This document shows positions 44,899-54,087 of a stretch of 64,000 nucleotides of DNA, piece by piece. Under the pieces are notes generated by a model, which saw nothing but the letters and a program-made list of their open reading frames with translations, was not told the origin of the DNA and did not search any database. Origin of the DNA: an uncultured Bacteroidia bacterium (GTDB lineage Bacteria; Bacteroidota; Bacteroidia; Bacteroidales; Prolixibacteraceae); assembly GCA_903927965.1 (NCBI GenBank), contig CAIYPA010000458.1, positions 1-64,000 of the forward strand. Direction: 5' to 3'. The position numbers and the translations under genes were made by a program. The first letter of the stretch is position 1. Every line of letters starts with the position of its first letter.

Positions 44899-46986
44899 TT
44901 ATTTTCCCCATATAAAGCGGTAATTGAACCTCCTGTTGGGGGCAGTGTCGCCATCGGTACACAATGAAATGGGGTCGTGAAGGTCTGAGGCATTGTCGCT
45001 CCATTTAAAATCAAAAATGAATTGATTCCTGGTTAAATCCATTAATCTTCGGGGAACCTCAATCTCAATTTTGTTTCCACGGGTAAAATATTTCAGATTG
45101 GAAACCAGTGCCCATTTATTTGTGTCTGAACTGTCATATTTCAACAAAACTGTAGTGTTCTTGTCTTTTATATTTTTATTGATCAGAAAGTCATAACCAT
45201 ACCACCCAGTTTCAGGATTATTGTCAGCATCAATCAGAAGCAGCATCCAATTGTTATCGGTATAGTTGGTAAGCTGATCAGAAGTTTCAGCATAGAAATA
45301 GATATTTGCCTTATTTACAGCTACTTTCGATGTGGTGATGTCGTTTCTACCGGACTGATTGATATAATGCAAACCGCCGTAACCATTATGGTCCCGGTGA
45401 TAAGTATCACCTTTGGTATCGCGGAATTCATTGGTTACCAATTTCCAATCGTCAAATTTCCCATCAATTTGAATGTTTGTCAATCCCTTCTGCACTGGTT
45501 GTGGCCTGACTCCTTTGTACCGCCTGATGTTCTGGGCCATTTGCATATAATAGTTATCGGTATAGCCATCCTTCATGGGTTGAATGCACCTGTTGAACTC
45601 AGCATTGTATTGATCGACAAAGAAATATGGGCTTTCCCGTCGCATGAATGAACCTTTTTTATCACCCTCTTGCTGATATTTGCCGGCTGTCCATTCGTTC
45701 CAATCGTTGATGTAAAGCATTTCCGGGTCCGATTTTAAGGCTTCGTTCCACCGGTCCTGGAAGTATATACCATAACCTTGGGGATTCTTTACCGTTTTTC
45801 CAAGCAAGGGAACATAAGCTGAATCTGCAAGATCATATTGATTGAGCAACGGTTCCCCGGTTTCGCGCCTCCATGATTTTCCGACAAGGCTGGAGGGATG
45901 TTGCGCTGGTGTGACCGCAGCTTCCTCTTTTTTTCCATTGTGGACCGAAACCAAACCATCGGGAGCCATGGCCTTGACTTTGGCGTTTCCAAGGTCATAA
46001 CCAAAGCTCCAATTGTCTTCGGTGCCAATGTATCGTTTGCCTGCCCATTCCCAGTAACCCCACCACATCGTCCTCAGGGTAAAGAAGTTTCTGACCTCTT
46101 TTGTATAATCTTTATAAAATGGTTCTGTAAAATCGGGATCATTAAAATGCGGATGGCTGGAATCGGTTTTTGCCAAAGCATCGTAATGGGGATTGGGCTG
46201 TTTGACATCCTGACCATTGGCATCAAATTTAGGATTCCCATTGTAGAGGAGGAGTGGTTTGCCGTCCCAATAAAACCAAAGATCGTTGAATCGTTTGGTC
46301 TTGTAAATCCTGTCGAAGAGATCCTGGACTACGGTAACGACCTGTCCATTAAATGCCCAGAAACAAAATTGGGGAACTTTGTTGCCTTCTGCTTTCATTT
46401 TGTGCATGGTCTTGAAAAGGACTTCCCATTCGTCCCAATACCTGACAGCATTCGTAACATCAAGTATCAGAACGTCAACCCCTGCATCGGTGAGCATCGA
46501 CATATCTTTGCGGATCACATACTCGTCCTGACTAAGAAAATAACCCATTTCAGGCTCGCCCCAATGGTAAGAGTTTTCCTTCCACAACGGATGTTTTGCA
46601 TCGAGCCTGGCATTCGGGTCGCTTTTCAATACTTTCGAGACATCGGCAGAGTAAGGACTTTTGAAATTGGCAAAGTGATCCTGGGTATGCCATGTGATGT
46701 AAAATATGCTCACGAGCCTTCGTTTATCGTTCTTCAACGGTCCAACATCCATGAAATCAGGCATTTTTCTTCCCAGGGCATCGGTAGCAACCCAAGTATC
46801 CGAATACAGATCACGGAATTCAGTATTGACAGTCGAAGAGTCAGGTGAAGTACACCCCGACGGTTTTAAGTTATTTTGTTTGCCTTTAGACCCTTTTTCG
46901 ATAGCAAAGGCCGACGGGAAAATGAACAATTGGACGACAAGCATCAACAAAAATAAAACCTCTGGACCAGAATATCTATTATTCAT
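44899..46986 (-). CDS. Secreted glycoside hydrolase-like protein (GH71/GH99-like) with C-terminal carbohydrate-binding domain
   Basis: 695 residues with a signal peptide (about 1-28, SAFAIEKG). The N-terminal half contains a barrel-like pattern: VSIFYITWHTQDHF, HWGEPEMGYFLSQDE, ADVDVLILD-like DAGVDVLILDVTNAV, PLLLYNGNP and LYINDWNEWTAG, resembling GH71/GH99-type enzymes. The C-terminal part (from about 515) resembles a CBM9/DOMON sandwich (IQIDGKFDDWKLV, WMLLLIDADNNPETGWYGYDF). Family assignment is by pattern and is not certain. It stands 150 bases before the GH106 gene on the same strand. Confidence 0.7.
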   Translation of the reverse strand: MNNRYSGPEVLFLLMLVVQLFIFPSAFAIEKGSKGKQNNLKPSGCTSPDSSTVNTEFRDLYSDTWVATDALGRKMPDFMDVGPLKNDKRRLVSIFYITWHTQDHFANFKSPYSADVSKVLKSDPNARLDAKHPLWKENSYHWGEPEMGYFLSQDEYVIRKDMSMLTDAGVDVLILDVTNAVRYWDEWEVLFKTMHKMKAEGNKVPQFCFWAFNGQVVTVVQDLFDRIYKTKRFNDLWFYWDGKPLLLYNGNPKFDANGQDVKQPNPHYDALAKTDSSHPHFNDPDFTEPFYKDYTKEVRNFFTLRTMWWGYWEWAGKRYIGTEDNWSFGYDLGNAKVKAMAPDGLVSVHNGKKEEAAVTPAQHPSSLVGKSWRRETGEPLLNQYDLADSAYVPLLGKTVKNPQGYGIYFQDRWNEALKSDPEMLYINDWNEWTAGKYQQEGDKKGSFMRRESPYFFVDQYNAEFNRCIQPMKDGYTDNYYMQMAQNIRRYKGVRPQPVQKGLTNIQIDGKFDDWKLVTNEFRDTKGDTYHRDHNGYGGLHYINQSGRNDITTSKVAVNKANIYFYAETSDQLTNYTDNNWMLLLIDADNNPETGWYGYDFLINKNIKDKNTTVLLKYDSSDTNKWALVSNLKYFTRGNKIEIEVPRRLMDLTRNQFIFDFKWSDNASDLHDPISLCTDGDTAPNRRFNYRFIWGK

Positions 46987-47136
46987 AAAGGAGTTATCAA
47001 TTAGTACTGTTCAATCAGAAATTCAATTCGTTACACAAACAATCACAGTAACTTTAAAGAAGGGCCAAAGTACTTTTTTGACTCTGACCCTAATATTTCA
47101 ACCCATTTCAATCCATTTCCACCTATTTCCACCTTT

Positions 47137-50100
47137 TTAATACTTCGTACTTAATATCTGAACCGGTCCAAACAACCCTGAAGGTTGCAACGGACTTTCA
47201 GGTTTGTAGGGATTTACAGGACACCAGGTTGGACGCTGATCTACTGGTAATTTGCTGTCACCGATCAACCGGTTTACCCATGTATTGACAACCTCAATTT
47301 TCAACTCGTTTTCACCCTCTTTTACAAACTTCGTGATGTCTAGCAGGTAAGGTGTTGTCCAGACGCCTCCAACATAAACTCCGTTCAAGGTAACTTTGGC
47401 CATCGCCGTTAGGCTTCCAAGGTTAATGGAAACTTGTTGATCATTTTGGTTTTGTCCCATATTGAATTTGCAATTATAAGCCGCTGTTCCCGAAAAATAT
47501 TTTATCCTTTCGTCTGCGTTAGTTGTCCAATCCTGTAAAGTTTCAAAAACAACCGGTTGTTCAGGTCCCCTTTGAGCTGGATTGAAGACAACATTCCATG
47601 GACCCTTCAGGTCAACCAGTACATTTGATGCAGGATAGTTGGCTTCTAAGGTTCCAGACAAAGGTTTTTCAGATGGTTTCCTGAATACAACAAACACACT
47701 TTCAAAGGGTTCAAGTTTTATCGGCACTTCGGTCAGATCCTCTTTCTGAACAAACCCGTTCAGCTTTCTGATGTGCCCGGTTGTGGCTTCCCACAATTCC
47801 GGCGATAATCCCTTGACCCTGAATCCTGGGGAAACGACCTTTGGTGCTGAAGTTTGATTCGTGATAAAATAAATTTCACCGTTTTCCATTTTCCGGTGGC
47901 CATAATGGATTGATCGGTCTTCAGGTAAGGCGCAGTCTGGTTTGCAATTGATTAAGGCAAAAGCCTCTTCCATGGTCAATCCGCTCATAATTAATCCTTT
48001 GCCGAATTTGCGCGATTTCACATTTTTGCCATCCACCTCGCCCCAAAGCTCTGATGCAAGGGTTTGCACCTGTTGATCTGCCTGTGGCTGGTTTTGCAGG
48101 CTCGGCGACAGTTTGGGTGCCGGTCCTAAAACTACACCTCCGTCATTGACAAGCTGTTTAATTTTGGTCAACAGTTCTGGCCGCATCGTTTCAAGTTTTG
48201 GAAGTACCATGATCCTGTACTGCGTGCCGTGGGGAAGGGTCAACAATCCATCCTTAACGGTCATAAATTTTTCGATCACCTCGGCATTCATATAGTCGAA
48301 CTGATAACCCACCGGCAAAGCCGGATCGGCAACCCCTGTCATTTTTGGGGCATCTTCGCCAATAAAATAGGCCACATCGGCAACATTCAACCCTTGCTGG
48401 AGCATGAAATTGGTCCTTTTGAGGTATTGGGTATAAACATCCATTTGCGAAAACCAGGTGTTGTTCCGGTTAAACTCATTTCCAAACCAGGCGTTCATCC
48501 CTGGTAGTTTGTCGTCATAAGGCTGTGTAATATAGACATGTAGTAGCGTATTGTTGATCCCTTCGGCAAAGAATCGGTCACCTCGTTGTTTGATGACACC
48601 CGGATAGCGGCTGAAAGGTTTTCCGGAGCAGGTGTTCGATTCGGCTGAAATTTTGTTTTTGCCGTAAATATGGCCACAGGAGGTAGCAGCGCGGTTTTCG
48701 ATATTACCGAGCTCTCCCTCGCTCCAGAATTCACCTGCAATTTCATCCGACTGACCACCGTACATCAGAAATTCGCTTGGAAAACCCCAATGGCCGTAAC
48801 ATTCGAGCCAAGTTTTTAATCCATATTTGTGGCTGATATCCCTCAATCCACCCACATAATCATAGGCCACCTTATCTGCGACCATCCGGCGCATATCCCA
48901 GAGAAAACGGTCTGATGCAAGTTCACTGTTGACCACCATACCTTGATATACAGGAAGATAAGGAATGGCATCATATCCGAAGCGTTGTTTGAACTCTTCA
49001 AGAAAACCATCTGTAAAGTTCTGTCCACCAGTTTCGTAGCTGTCCTGGACAACAACTTTGAAACACCTACGGTCTGCTTCGGGAATACGTTTCAGGACTT
49101 CGCCCATATGGCCATAGAAATGTTTCTCAACATGTGCTTTGCTCATCTTGTCCACTTCGTAACCAGTGGCTTCAGGTGATGCAGGACTGTTTACCGTTCC
49201 GGTAGGGGTCATTCCGGTACGCATGATGATCCATTCCCCTTCAGGTACGTCCCATGTCAGCGTGCCATCGGTACTGAGGTTCTTTGAAAGGTCGGTTACT
49301 TTTGATCCGTCGATGACAATTGAAGGGTCATCTACAACAGGTTGTACGCCCCATTGATAATCTTTCCAGTAGGGAAGTGGGGTGGGGTGCATTTTGGCAA
49401 GGGTTTTCTCACTGTAACGCTCGACTTTAGGAGCAGCACCTATCGTTACTTCGGCCAGCCCACTGTTCAATTTCGCATCCTTGATTACCAGGCGGAAATT
49501 GGTTGATGTGGTTGCCGGAAAGGAGACTACCACAGGCGCATAAGGGTCAAAACCTACATTAAGGGCAGGATTGGAGCGGTTGATCTGAAATTCAGAAAGT
49601 GTCCGGTATTCTCCATGTGCCTCTTTCACCTGAAAAATAGCATTCACAAGCATCCTGGTCTCGGTTGGGCGAACGGATAAACTTCTGGCTGTAAAAGGTG
49701 TTTTAGCTTCAAAATCAATTGTAACCAATCCTTCAACAGGAAAACTGATCCCTGTTTTTTTGTCACCATCCACAATTTTTGAAAGTTGGGGAATGGCAGG
49801 AGAAGAAGTTATCTTTCCATTTAATTGATTAATTACAAGCAGGTTATCTTTTGGAGCGGGAAAAGCGATCACTTTCACATCCTGAAATTCAGCAGTCGGT
49901 TTGTCCATTTTTTGGACCATTTTTATCGGACCTTTGACGCGTAATTCAGATGTGGTCAAATAGCGCATCGCCTGTTCGGCTTTTATCCATGGACCGCCCG
50001 ATTGGCTCCAGCCCGGAGAATTGAAGATGCCGATTTCGATTTTTAGCTCAGTGGCCGTTTTTAACGTCGTGTGCAGGATGTCCCACCACTCTTCGCTGAG

Positions 50101-50379
50101 CATTTTGACTTTCCCGTAAGGGATATCGCTCAACCCGATATTTCCAATAAATGCCCTGTTGATACCAGCTTTTTTCATGGATTGAAGGTCTTTCACGACT
50201 CCCTCTTTTGAGACATTATCGGAGATCCAGTACCAATAAACACCGGTTTGGATGGAATCGGGAGGTGTGACAAAACCACTTTCCAATGCTTCGGGGGATA
50301 CTTTAGTCGGGTTAGTTTTACAGGAAACGGCAAAAAATATCATCGATAGACAGATGACCAGATGAATTGCATTTTTCAT
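47137..50379 (-). CDS. Glycosyl hydrolase, GH106-type alpha-L-rhamnosidase lipoprotein
   Basis: 1080 residues from the ATG at 50379 (an upstream double ATG at 50409 is less likely). The signal peptide ends FFAVSC, a lipoprotein motif. The N-terminus SGFVTPPDSIQTGVYWYWIS, SMKKAGINRAFIGN and IEIGIFNSPGWSQSGGPWI is typical of GH106. A galactose-binding-like module follows, and a sandwich domain with NLGSLTAMAKVTLNGVYVGG is near the C-terminus. It should remove rhamnose from pectin side chains or exopolysaccharide at the cell surface. A divergent AraC-type regulator lies 174 bases away. Confidence 0.88.
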   Translation of the reverse strand: MKNAIHLVICLSMIFFAVSCKTNPTKVSPEALESGFVTPPDSIQTGVYWYWISDNVSKEGVVKDLQSMKKAGINRAFIGNIGLSDIPYGKVKMLSEEWWDILHTTLKTATELKIEIGIFNSPGWSQSGGPWIKAEQAMRYLTTSELRVKGPIKMVQKMDKPTAEFQDVKVIAFPAPKDNLLVINQLNGKITSSPAIPQLSKIVDGDKKTGISFPVEGLVTIDFEAKTPFTARSLSVRPTETRMLVNAIFQVKEAHGEYRTLSEFQINRSNPALNVGFDPYAPVVVSFPATTSTNFRLVIKDAKLNSGLAEVTIGAAPKVERYSEKTLAKMHPTPLPYWKDYQWGVQPVVDDPSIVIDGSKVTDLSKNLSTDGTLTWDVPEGEWIIMRTGMTPTGTVNSPASPEATGYEVDKMSKAHVEKHFYGHMGEVLKRIPEADRRCFKVVVQDSYETGGQNFTDGFLEEFKQRFGYDAIPYLPVYQGMVVNSELASDRFLWDMRRMVADKVAYDYVGGLRDISHKYGLKTWLECYGHWGFPSEFLMYGGQSDEIAGEFWSEGELGNIENRAATSCGHIYGKNKISAESNTCSGKPFSRYPGVIKQRGDRFFAEGINNTLLHVYITQPYDDKLPGMNAWFGNEFNRNNTWFSQMDVYTQYLKRTNFMLQQGLNVADVAYFIGEDAPKMTGVADPALPVGYQFDYMNAEVIEKFMTVKDGLLTLPHGTQYRIMVLPKLETMRPELLTKIKQLVNDGGVVLGPAPKLSPSLQNQPQADQQVQTLASELWGEVDGKNVKSRKFGKGLIMSGLTMEEAFALINCKPDCALPEDRSIHYGHRKMENGEIYFITNQTSAPKVVSPGFRVKGLSPELWEATTGHIRKLNGFVQKEDLTEVPIKLEPFESVFVVFRKPSEKPLSGTLEANYPASNVLVDLKGPWNVVFNPAQRGPEQPVVFETLQDWTTNADERIKYFSGTAAYNCKFNMGQNQNDQQVSINLGSLTAMAKVTLNGVYVGGVWTTPYLLDITKFVKEGENELKIEVVNTWVNRLIGDSKLPVDQRPTWCPVNPYKPESPLQPSGLFGPVQILSTKY

Positions 50380-50553
50380 AATGTGGGGATTTGGATTTTT
50401 TGACATCATTTCAATTCCTTAAGTAAGTTTTTTGATCTAAGAGTTAATTGACTGTTTAGAAAAATCAGTTAATATTGTGGAACCAAAAGTAAGTTTTTAA
50501 ACAATTGCTTTTGCAATCCAGTCCCAGGAATTATTGACATAAATTGAAATGTG

Positions 50554-51435
50554 ATGGAGGATTTCTTCAAATATACGACAAAAAGTAATGAGGATAAAAA
50601 CTGGGGATTGTACATGAACGTGGCAGGATGTGCCAATATCCTGCCAGGAGCCTCCTATCCTCCACCCGGACATCCGGCTGAATACAGTTTTAGCTGGGAA
50701 AACGGACGGATACTCCACGAATTTCAATTGAATTACATAACAAAGGGGGAAGGAGTTCTTGAAACAAAATCGGGAAAATATCCGGTAAAGGAGGGTTCGG
50801 TGATCATCATCTTTCCTGGTATGTGGCACAGGTACAGGCCCACAAAGGAGGGATGGAAGGAACATTACATCGGTTTTAACGGGATGTTCGCCAACCATCT
50901 GTTTGAAAATGAGTTTTTTTCGGGTCGGAACCCTGTTGTACAAATCGGTTTTAATGAACGCTTGCTTCAAAGCTTCTATGAACTGTTCAGCCTTGTTGAA
51001 ATGGAAAGAGCTGGTTATCAGCAGGTTTGTTCAGGTTTGGTCATTTACATCCTGAGTACGATTATTTCCATCAAGAAAAATGAAAATTTTGCTGGCAAAC
51101 AGATAGAACAAACGATCCAGAAAGCCTGCCTTACCATTCGTGAGAATATAGATAAAAACCTTAGTATAGAGCAACTTGCAAGTGATTTGAACATTGACTA
51201 TTCCATTTTCCGCAAAGTGTTCAAGCAATATACCGGTATTCCACCCGGTCAGTACCACCTTTCTTTACGAATCAGGCAAGCCAAGGATTTGCTGATCAAC
51301 ACAGAATTGAGCATCAAAGAGATTTCATATCGGTTGGGGTTCGAATCGATCTTTTATTTTAGCAGGGTCTTTAAATCCAAAACAGGGATCAGCCCCACGG
51401 AATACAAGAATGGACCTAAAGTTGTTAATGGTTGA
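50554..51435 (+). CDS. AraC-family transcriptional regulator
   Basis: 293 residues (ATG at 50554; the preceding GTG codon is less likely). An N-terminal cupin-like ligand-binding domain (residues about 30-150, with LETKSGKYPVKEGSVIIIFP and WHRYRP) is followed by two AraC helix-turn-helix motifs near residues 190-285 (LSIEQLASDLNIDYSIFRKVF; SIKEISYRLGFESIFYFSRVF). It stands divergent to the GH106 gene and is probably its sugar-responsive activator; the inducer is unknown. Confidence 0.93.
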   Translation: MEDFFKYTTKSNEDKNWGLYMNVAGCANILPGASYPPPGHPAEYSFSWENGRILHEFQLNYITKGEGVLETKSGKYPVKEGSVIIIFPGMWHRYRPTKEGWKEHYIGFNGMFANHLFENEFFSGRNPVVQIGFNERLLQSFYELFSLVEMERAGYQQVCSGLVIYILSTIISIKKNENFAGKQIEQTIQKACLTIRENIDKNLSIEQLASDLNIDYSIFRKVFKQYTGIPPGQYHLSLRIRQAKDLLINTELSIKEISYRLGFESIFYFSRVFKSKTGISPTEYKNGPKVVNG

Positions 51436-51852
51436 TAGACTGATAAATGCTATCTGCGATATTCTTTAAAATATCGGCTTGTGCCAACAACATCGCTGTT
51501 ACAAAAACCTTTATATCCTAAAAAACTGGGAGTAGGTGGTAGCGGTTGTTTATCGCCACAAGTGAGGTTAATTCCCATTTTATTGGCTTTTAGTAATTTA
51601 GACTGATTTTAATCTATCATGTCCACATATGATTATATGTCGTAATTAATTAGTAATAAGACTATTAAAAATATTGATTGTAATATCTTTTTGTAAATGC
51701 CAAATTGAATTGTAAGTTTTGGGCTTGGTTGTCCACACCAGACTTGAAATATAATCTTACTTTCGCTTTAGATTGGTTCAAAACATCCCTAAATTTCTAC
51801 CGTCTGGGTAATTTGCGGTTGGGCTCTTTAAAATTTGTTCAAATTCCGAAAA
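51436..51852. other. Gene-free leader of the cytochrome cluster
   Basis: About 415 AT-rich bases between the AraC gene and the cytochrome b-like gene. The only structure noticed is ACATAT-N4-ATATGT (51625-51640). No terminator for the AraC gene and no known riboswitch were recognised. The cluster promoter is expected here. Confidence 0.5.
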
Positions 51853-52716
51853 ATGAAAATAAAACATTCAACGATTCATAAAATCATCATTGCATTTTTG
51901 ATATTGGTTGTACTTCTGACCATTTCAGCCTTATATTATATTGGAAACAGTTACTATTCAACAAGTTTGGAAGAACGCCACTTTCATCCCGACAATGATT
52001 CGCTCATTTCTAGCGGGCCAGTTGGACATGGTTTGGGCGTAATTGGTTCTTTGATGATGGCAGTTGGACTTTTTACTTATATGGCCAGGAAGCGGATCCG
52101 CTTGTTTTCGCGGGTTGGGGTACTTAAATATTGGTTGGAGATGCATATTTTCCTTTGTACTCTGGGACCAGTTCTTGTGTTGTTCCATACGACCTTCAAA
52201 TTCGGGGGGATCGTGGCGGTCAGTTTCTGGTGCATGGTAGCCGTTGTTTTAAGCGGGGTGATCGGAAGGTTTATTTACGTTCAAATTCCCCGGTCCATCG
52301 AGGGGCGTGAACTGAGCCTACAGGAATTGGAAGATCAAAAGCTGGAAACCAACAAGCAGCTCAGGAAAACAATTACCCTCGATGAAAGTATTTATGAGCT
52401 GCTTGACAGCTATTCAGGTAATGAATCCAAGGGGATAGGTAACCAGTTTTTTAAAAGCCGCAAAGAGAGAGTTGCACTTCGCCAACTTAAAACTGAGCTG
52501 AAATTGCAACAGGTTCCAAAAGTTAAAACAAGGGAAATATTACAGACATACAAGGACCAATTGTCACTCAAGAAAAGGATCGACAGGCTAAATATGATGC
52601 AAAACCTTTTTAAATACTGGCATGTAGCCCACCTTCCATTCGCTTTGGGAATGTTGGTCATCATGATTGTGCATGTTACTGTTGCCATCACTTTTGGTGC
52701 AAAATGGATATTTTAA
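51853..52716 (+). CDS. Cytochrome b-like membrane protein
   Basis: 287 residues from the ATG at 51853 (a TTG six codons upstream also fits). About five membrane segments are predicted: one N-terminal, three in the middle and one at the end, with a charged cytoplasmic loop of about 100 residues between the fourth and fifth. Histidines in or at the edges of helices (GHGLG, EMHIF, LFHTTF, WHVAHLPFA, IVHVTV) are suited to bind b-type hemes. It is the first gene of the electron-transfer cluster and the next begins 3 bases after its stop. It is probably the quinone- or flavoprotein-linked membrane entry of the pathway; heme binding is inferred. Confidence 0.75.
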   Translation: MKIKHSTIHKIIIAFLILVVLLTISALYYIGNSYYSTSLEERHFHPDNDSLISSGPVGHGLGVIGSLMMAVGLFTYMARKRIRLFSRVGVLKYWLEMHIFLCTLGPVLVLFHTTFKFGGIVAVSFWCMVAVVLSGVIGRFIYVQIPRSIEGRELSLQELEDQKLETNKQLRKTITLDESIYELLDSYSGNESKGIGNQFFKSRKERVALRQLKTELKLQQVPKVKTREILQTYKDQLSLKKRIDRLNMMQNLFKYWHVAHLPFALGMLVIMIVHVTVAITFGAKWIF

Positions 52717-52719
52717 CCT

Positions 52720-54057
52720 ATGGAATTACTTTTAGAAAAACTGATTACATATCTCGTTGTTGCGATCTTCCTTATCGTGGTTGTGATCATTTATTTAAGA
52801 AAACAAAAGAGGGAATCGAAGATTGTAGATGCAAAAATTGCCATAGCCAAGGAGGAAGGGTTGTATGAGCCTGTTTCGCTGCATCCCGTAATCAATGTGA
52901 ACAGTTGCATCAAAAGCGGTGCCTGCATCACTGCCTGCCCTGAAAAGGATATTATCGGCATCCGAAATGGCAAGGCTACCATTATCAATGCATCACATTG
53001 TATTGGTCACGGCGCGTGTTTTAATGCTTGTCCGGTTCAGGCCATTACTTTATGTATTGGAACCGAAAAGAGAGGAGTCGATCTGCCGCATGTCAACCAA
53101 ACATTTGAATCGAATGTTCCCGGTGTTTACATTGCTGGCGAGATGGGTGGGATGGGATTGATCAAAAACTCGGTTGAGCAGGGGAAGCAAGCCGTCGAAA
53201 ACCTGGTAAAAACGATCAATAAGAATGTTGAAGCCCAATATGACCTGATTATTGTGGGTGCCGGCCCGGCAGGTATATCGGCAACCCTTACCGCTAAAAA
53301 AATGAATATTAGAGCTTTAACTCTTGAACAAGACTCGTTGGGAGGAACAGTTTTTACTTTTCCAAGGTCAAAAATTGTGATGACCTCTTCGATGGATTTG
53401 CCTCTTTATGGTAAGGTAAAACTCTTCGAGACCAGCAAGCTTGAATTGTTGAACCTTTGGAATGAAGTGCTTTCAAAGAATGGGATACAGATTAAAGAAA
53501 ATTCAAAAGTCGAAGCCGTTGTACCCAAAGACAAGCACTTTGTAGTCAAAACACTCAGTGGTGAGGAATTTACTTCGCGAAAAGTATTGCTTGCGGTTGG
53601 CCGGAGGGGATCACCACGAAAACTCAACGTTAAGGGCGAGGAGAGCACGAAAGTCGCCTATCGATTACTGGAGCCAGAATTGATTGAGGATAAGGATATT
53701 GTGGTAGTAGGGGGAGGTGATTCCGCCATTGAGACTGCATTGTTGCTCACCGATCAGAACAGGGTTCATTTGTCCTACAGGAGTGATGTGTTTGGCAGGT
53801 TAAAACCCAAAAACAAGAGCAAAATACAGACAGCTATTGAGGAAGGGAGGATCAAAGTCCTGTTTAACTCAGGTTTGACTGCTATTGAGGATGAGCTGGT
53901 TCGAATCTCGGTAAAAGGTTCCGATCAGGAACTTGTATTGAAAAATGACCTTGTATATATTTTTGCCGGTGGGGAACTTCCTACCCAATTTCTTGAAAAA
54001 ATTGGGATTATGATCAGTACAAAGCGTGGTGAAGCCATTTTAAAGCATGAAGATTAG
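52720..54057 (+). CDS. Membrane-anchored Fe-S/FAD/NAD(P) oxidoreductase
   Basis: 445 residues. One N-terminal membrane helix, then a ferredoxin-like region with CIKSGACITACP (63-74) and CIGHGACFNACP (94-105), a YIAGEMGGMGLIKNS segment, and a thioredoxin-reductase-like flavoprotein: FAD motif VGAGPAGIS near 179-187, NAD(P) motif VVGGGDSAIE near 328-337 and an FAGGELPT ending. Each Fe-S motif has Cys at positions 1, 7 and 11 but lacks the second Cys of CxxCxxC (Ser66, His97). A redox-active CxxC of thioredoxin reductases is absent. It likely passes electrons from NAD(P)H into the membrane and on to the c-type cytochromes encoded downstream. Confidence 0.8.
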   Translation: MELLLEKLITYLVVAIFLIVVVIIYLRKQKRESKIVDAKIAIAKEEGLYEPVSLHPVINVNSCIKSGACITACPEKDIIGIRNGKATIINASHCIGHGACFNACPVQAITLCIGTEKRGVDLPHVNQTFESNVPGVYIAGEMGGMGLIKNSVEQGKQAVENLVKTINKNVEAQYDLIIVGAGPAGISATLTAKKMNIRALTLEQDSLGGTVFTFPRSKIVMTSSMDLPLYGKVKLFETSKLELLNLWNEVLSKNGIQIKENSKVEAVVPKDKHFVVKTLSGEEFTSRKVLLAVGRRGSPRKLNVKGEESTKVAYRLLEPELIEDKDIVVVGGGDSAIETALLLTDQNRVHLSYRSDVFGRLKPKNKSKIQTAIEEGRIKVLFNSGLTAIEDELVRISVKGSDQELVLKNDLVYIFAGGELPTQFLEKIGIMISTKRGEAILKHED

Positions 54058-54087
54058 AACATCAAAGTCCTGATAAGAGATTTAGTA

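Noticed and set aside
45898-46848. 316-codon plus-strand reading frame
   Set aside because: It lies wholly antisense inside the GH71/99-like gene, whose product has a signal peptide and domain motifs; the antisense product shows none.
50497-50970. 157-codon minus-strand reading frame
   Set aside because: Antisense to the AraC regulator start; no signal, domain or composition support.
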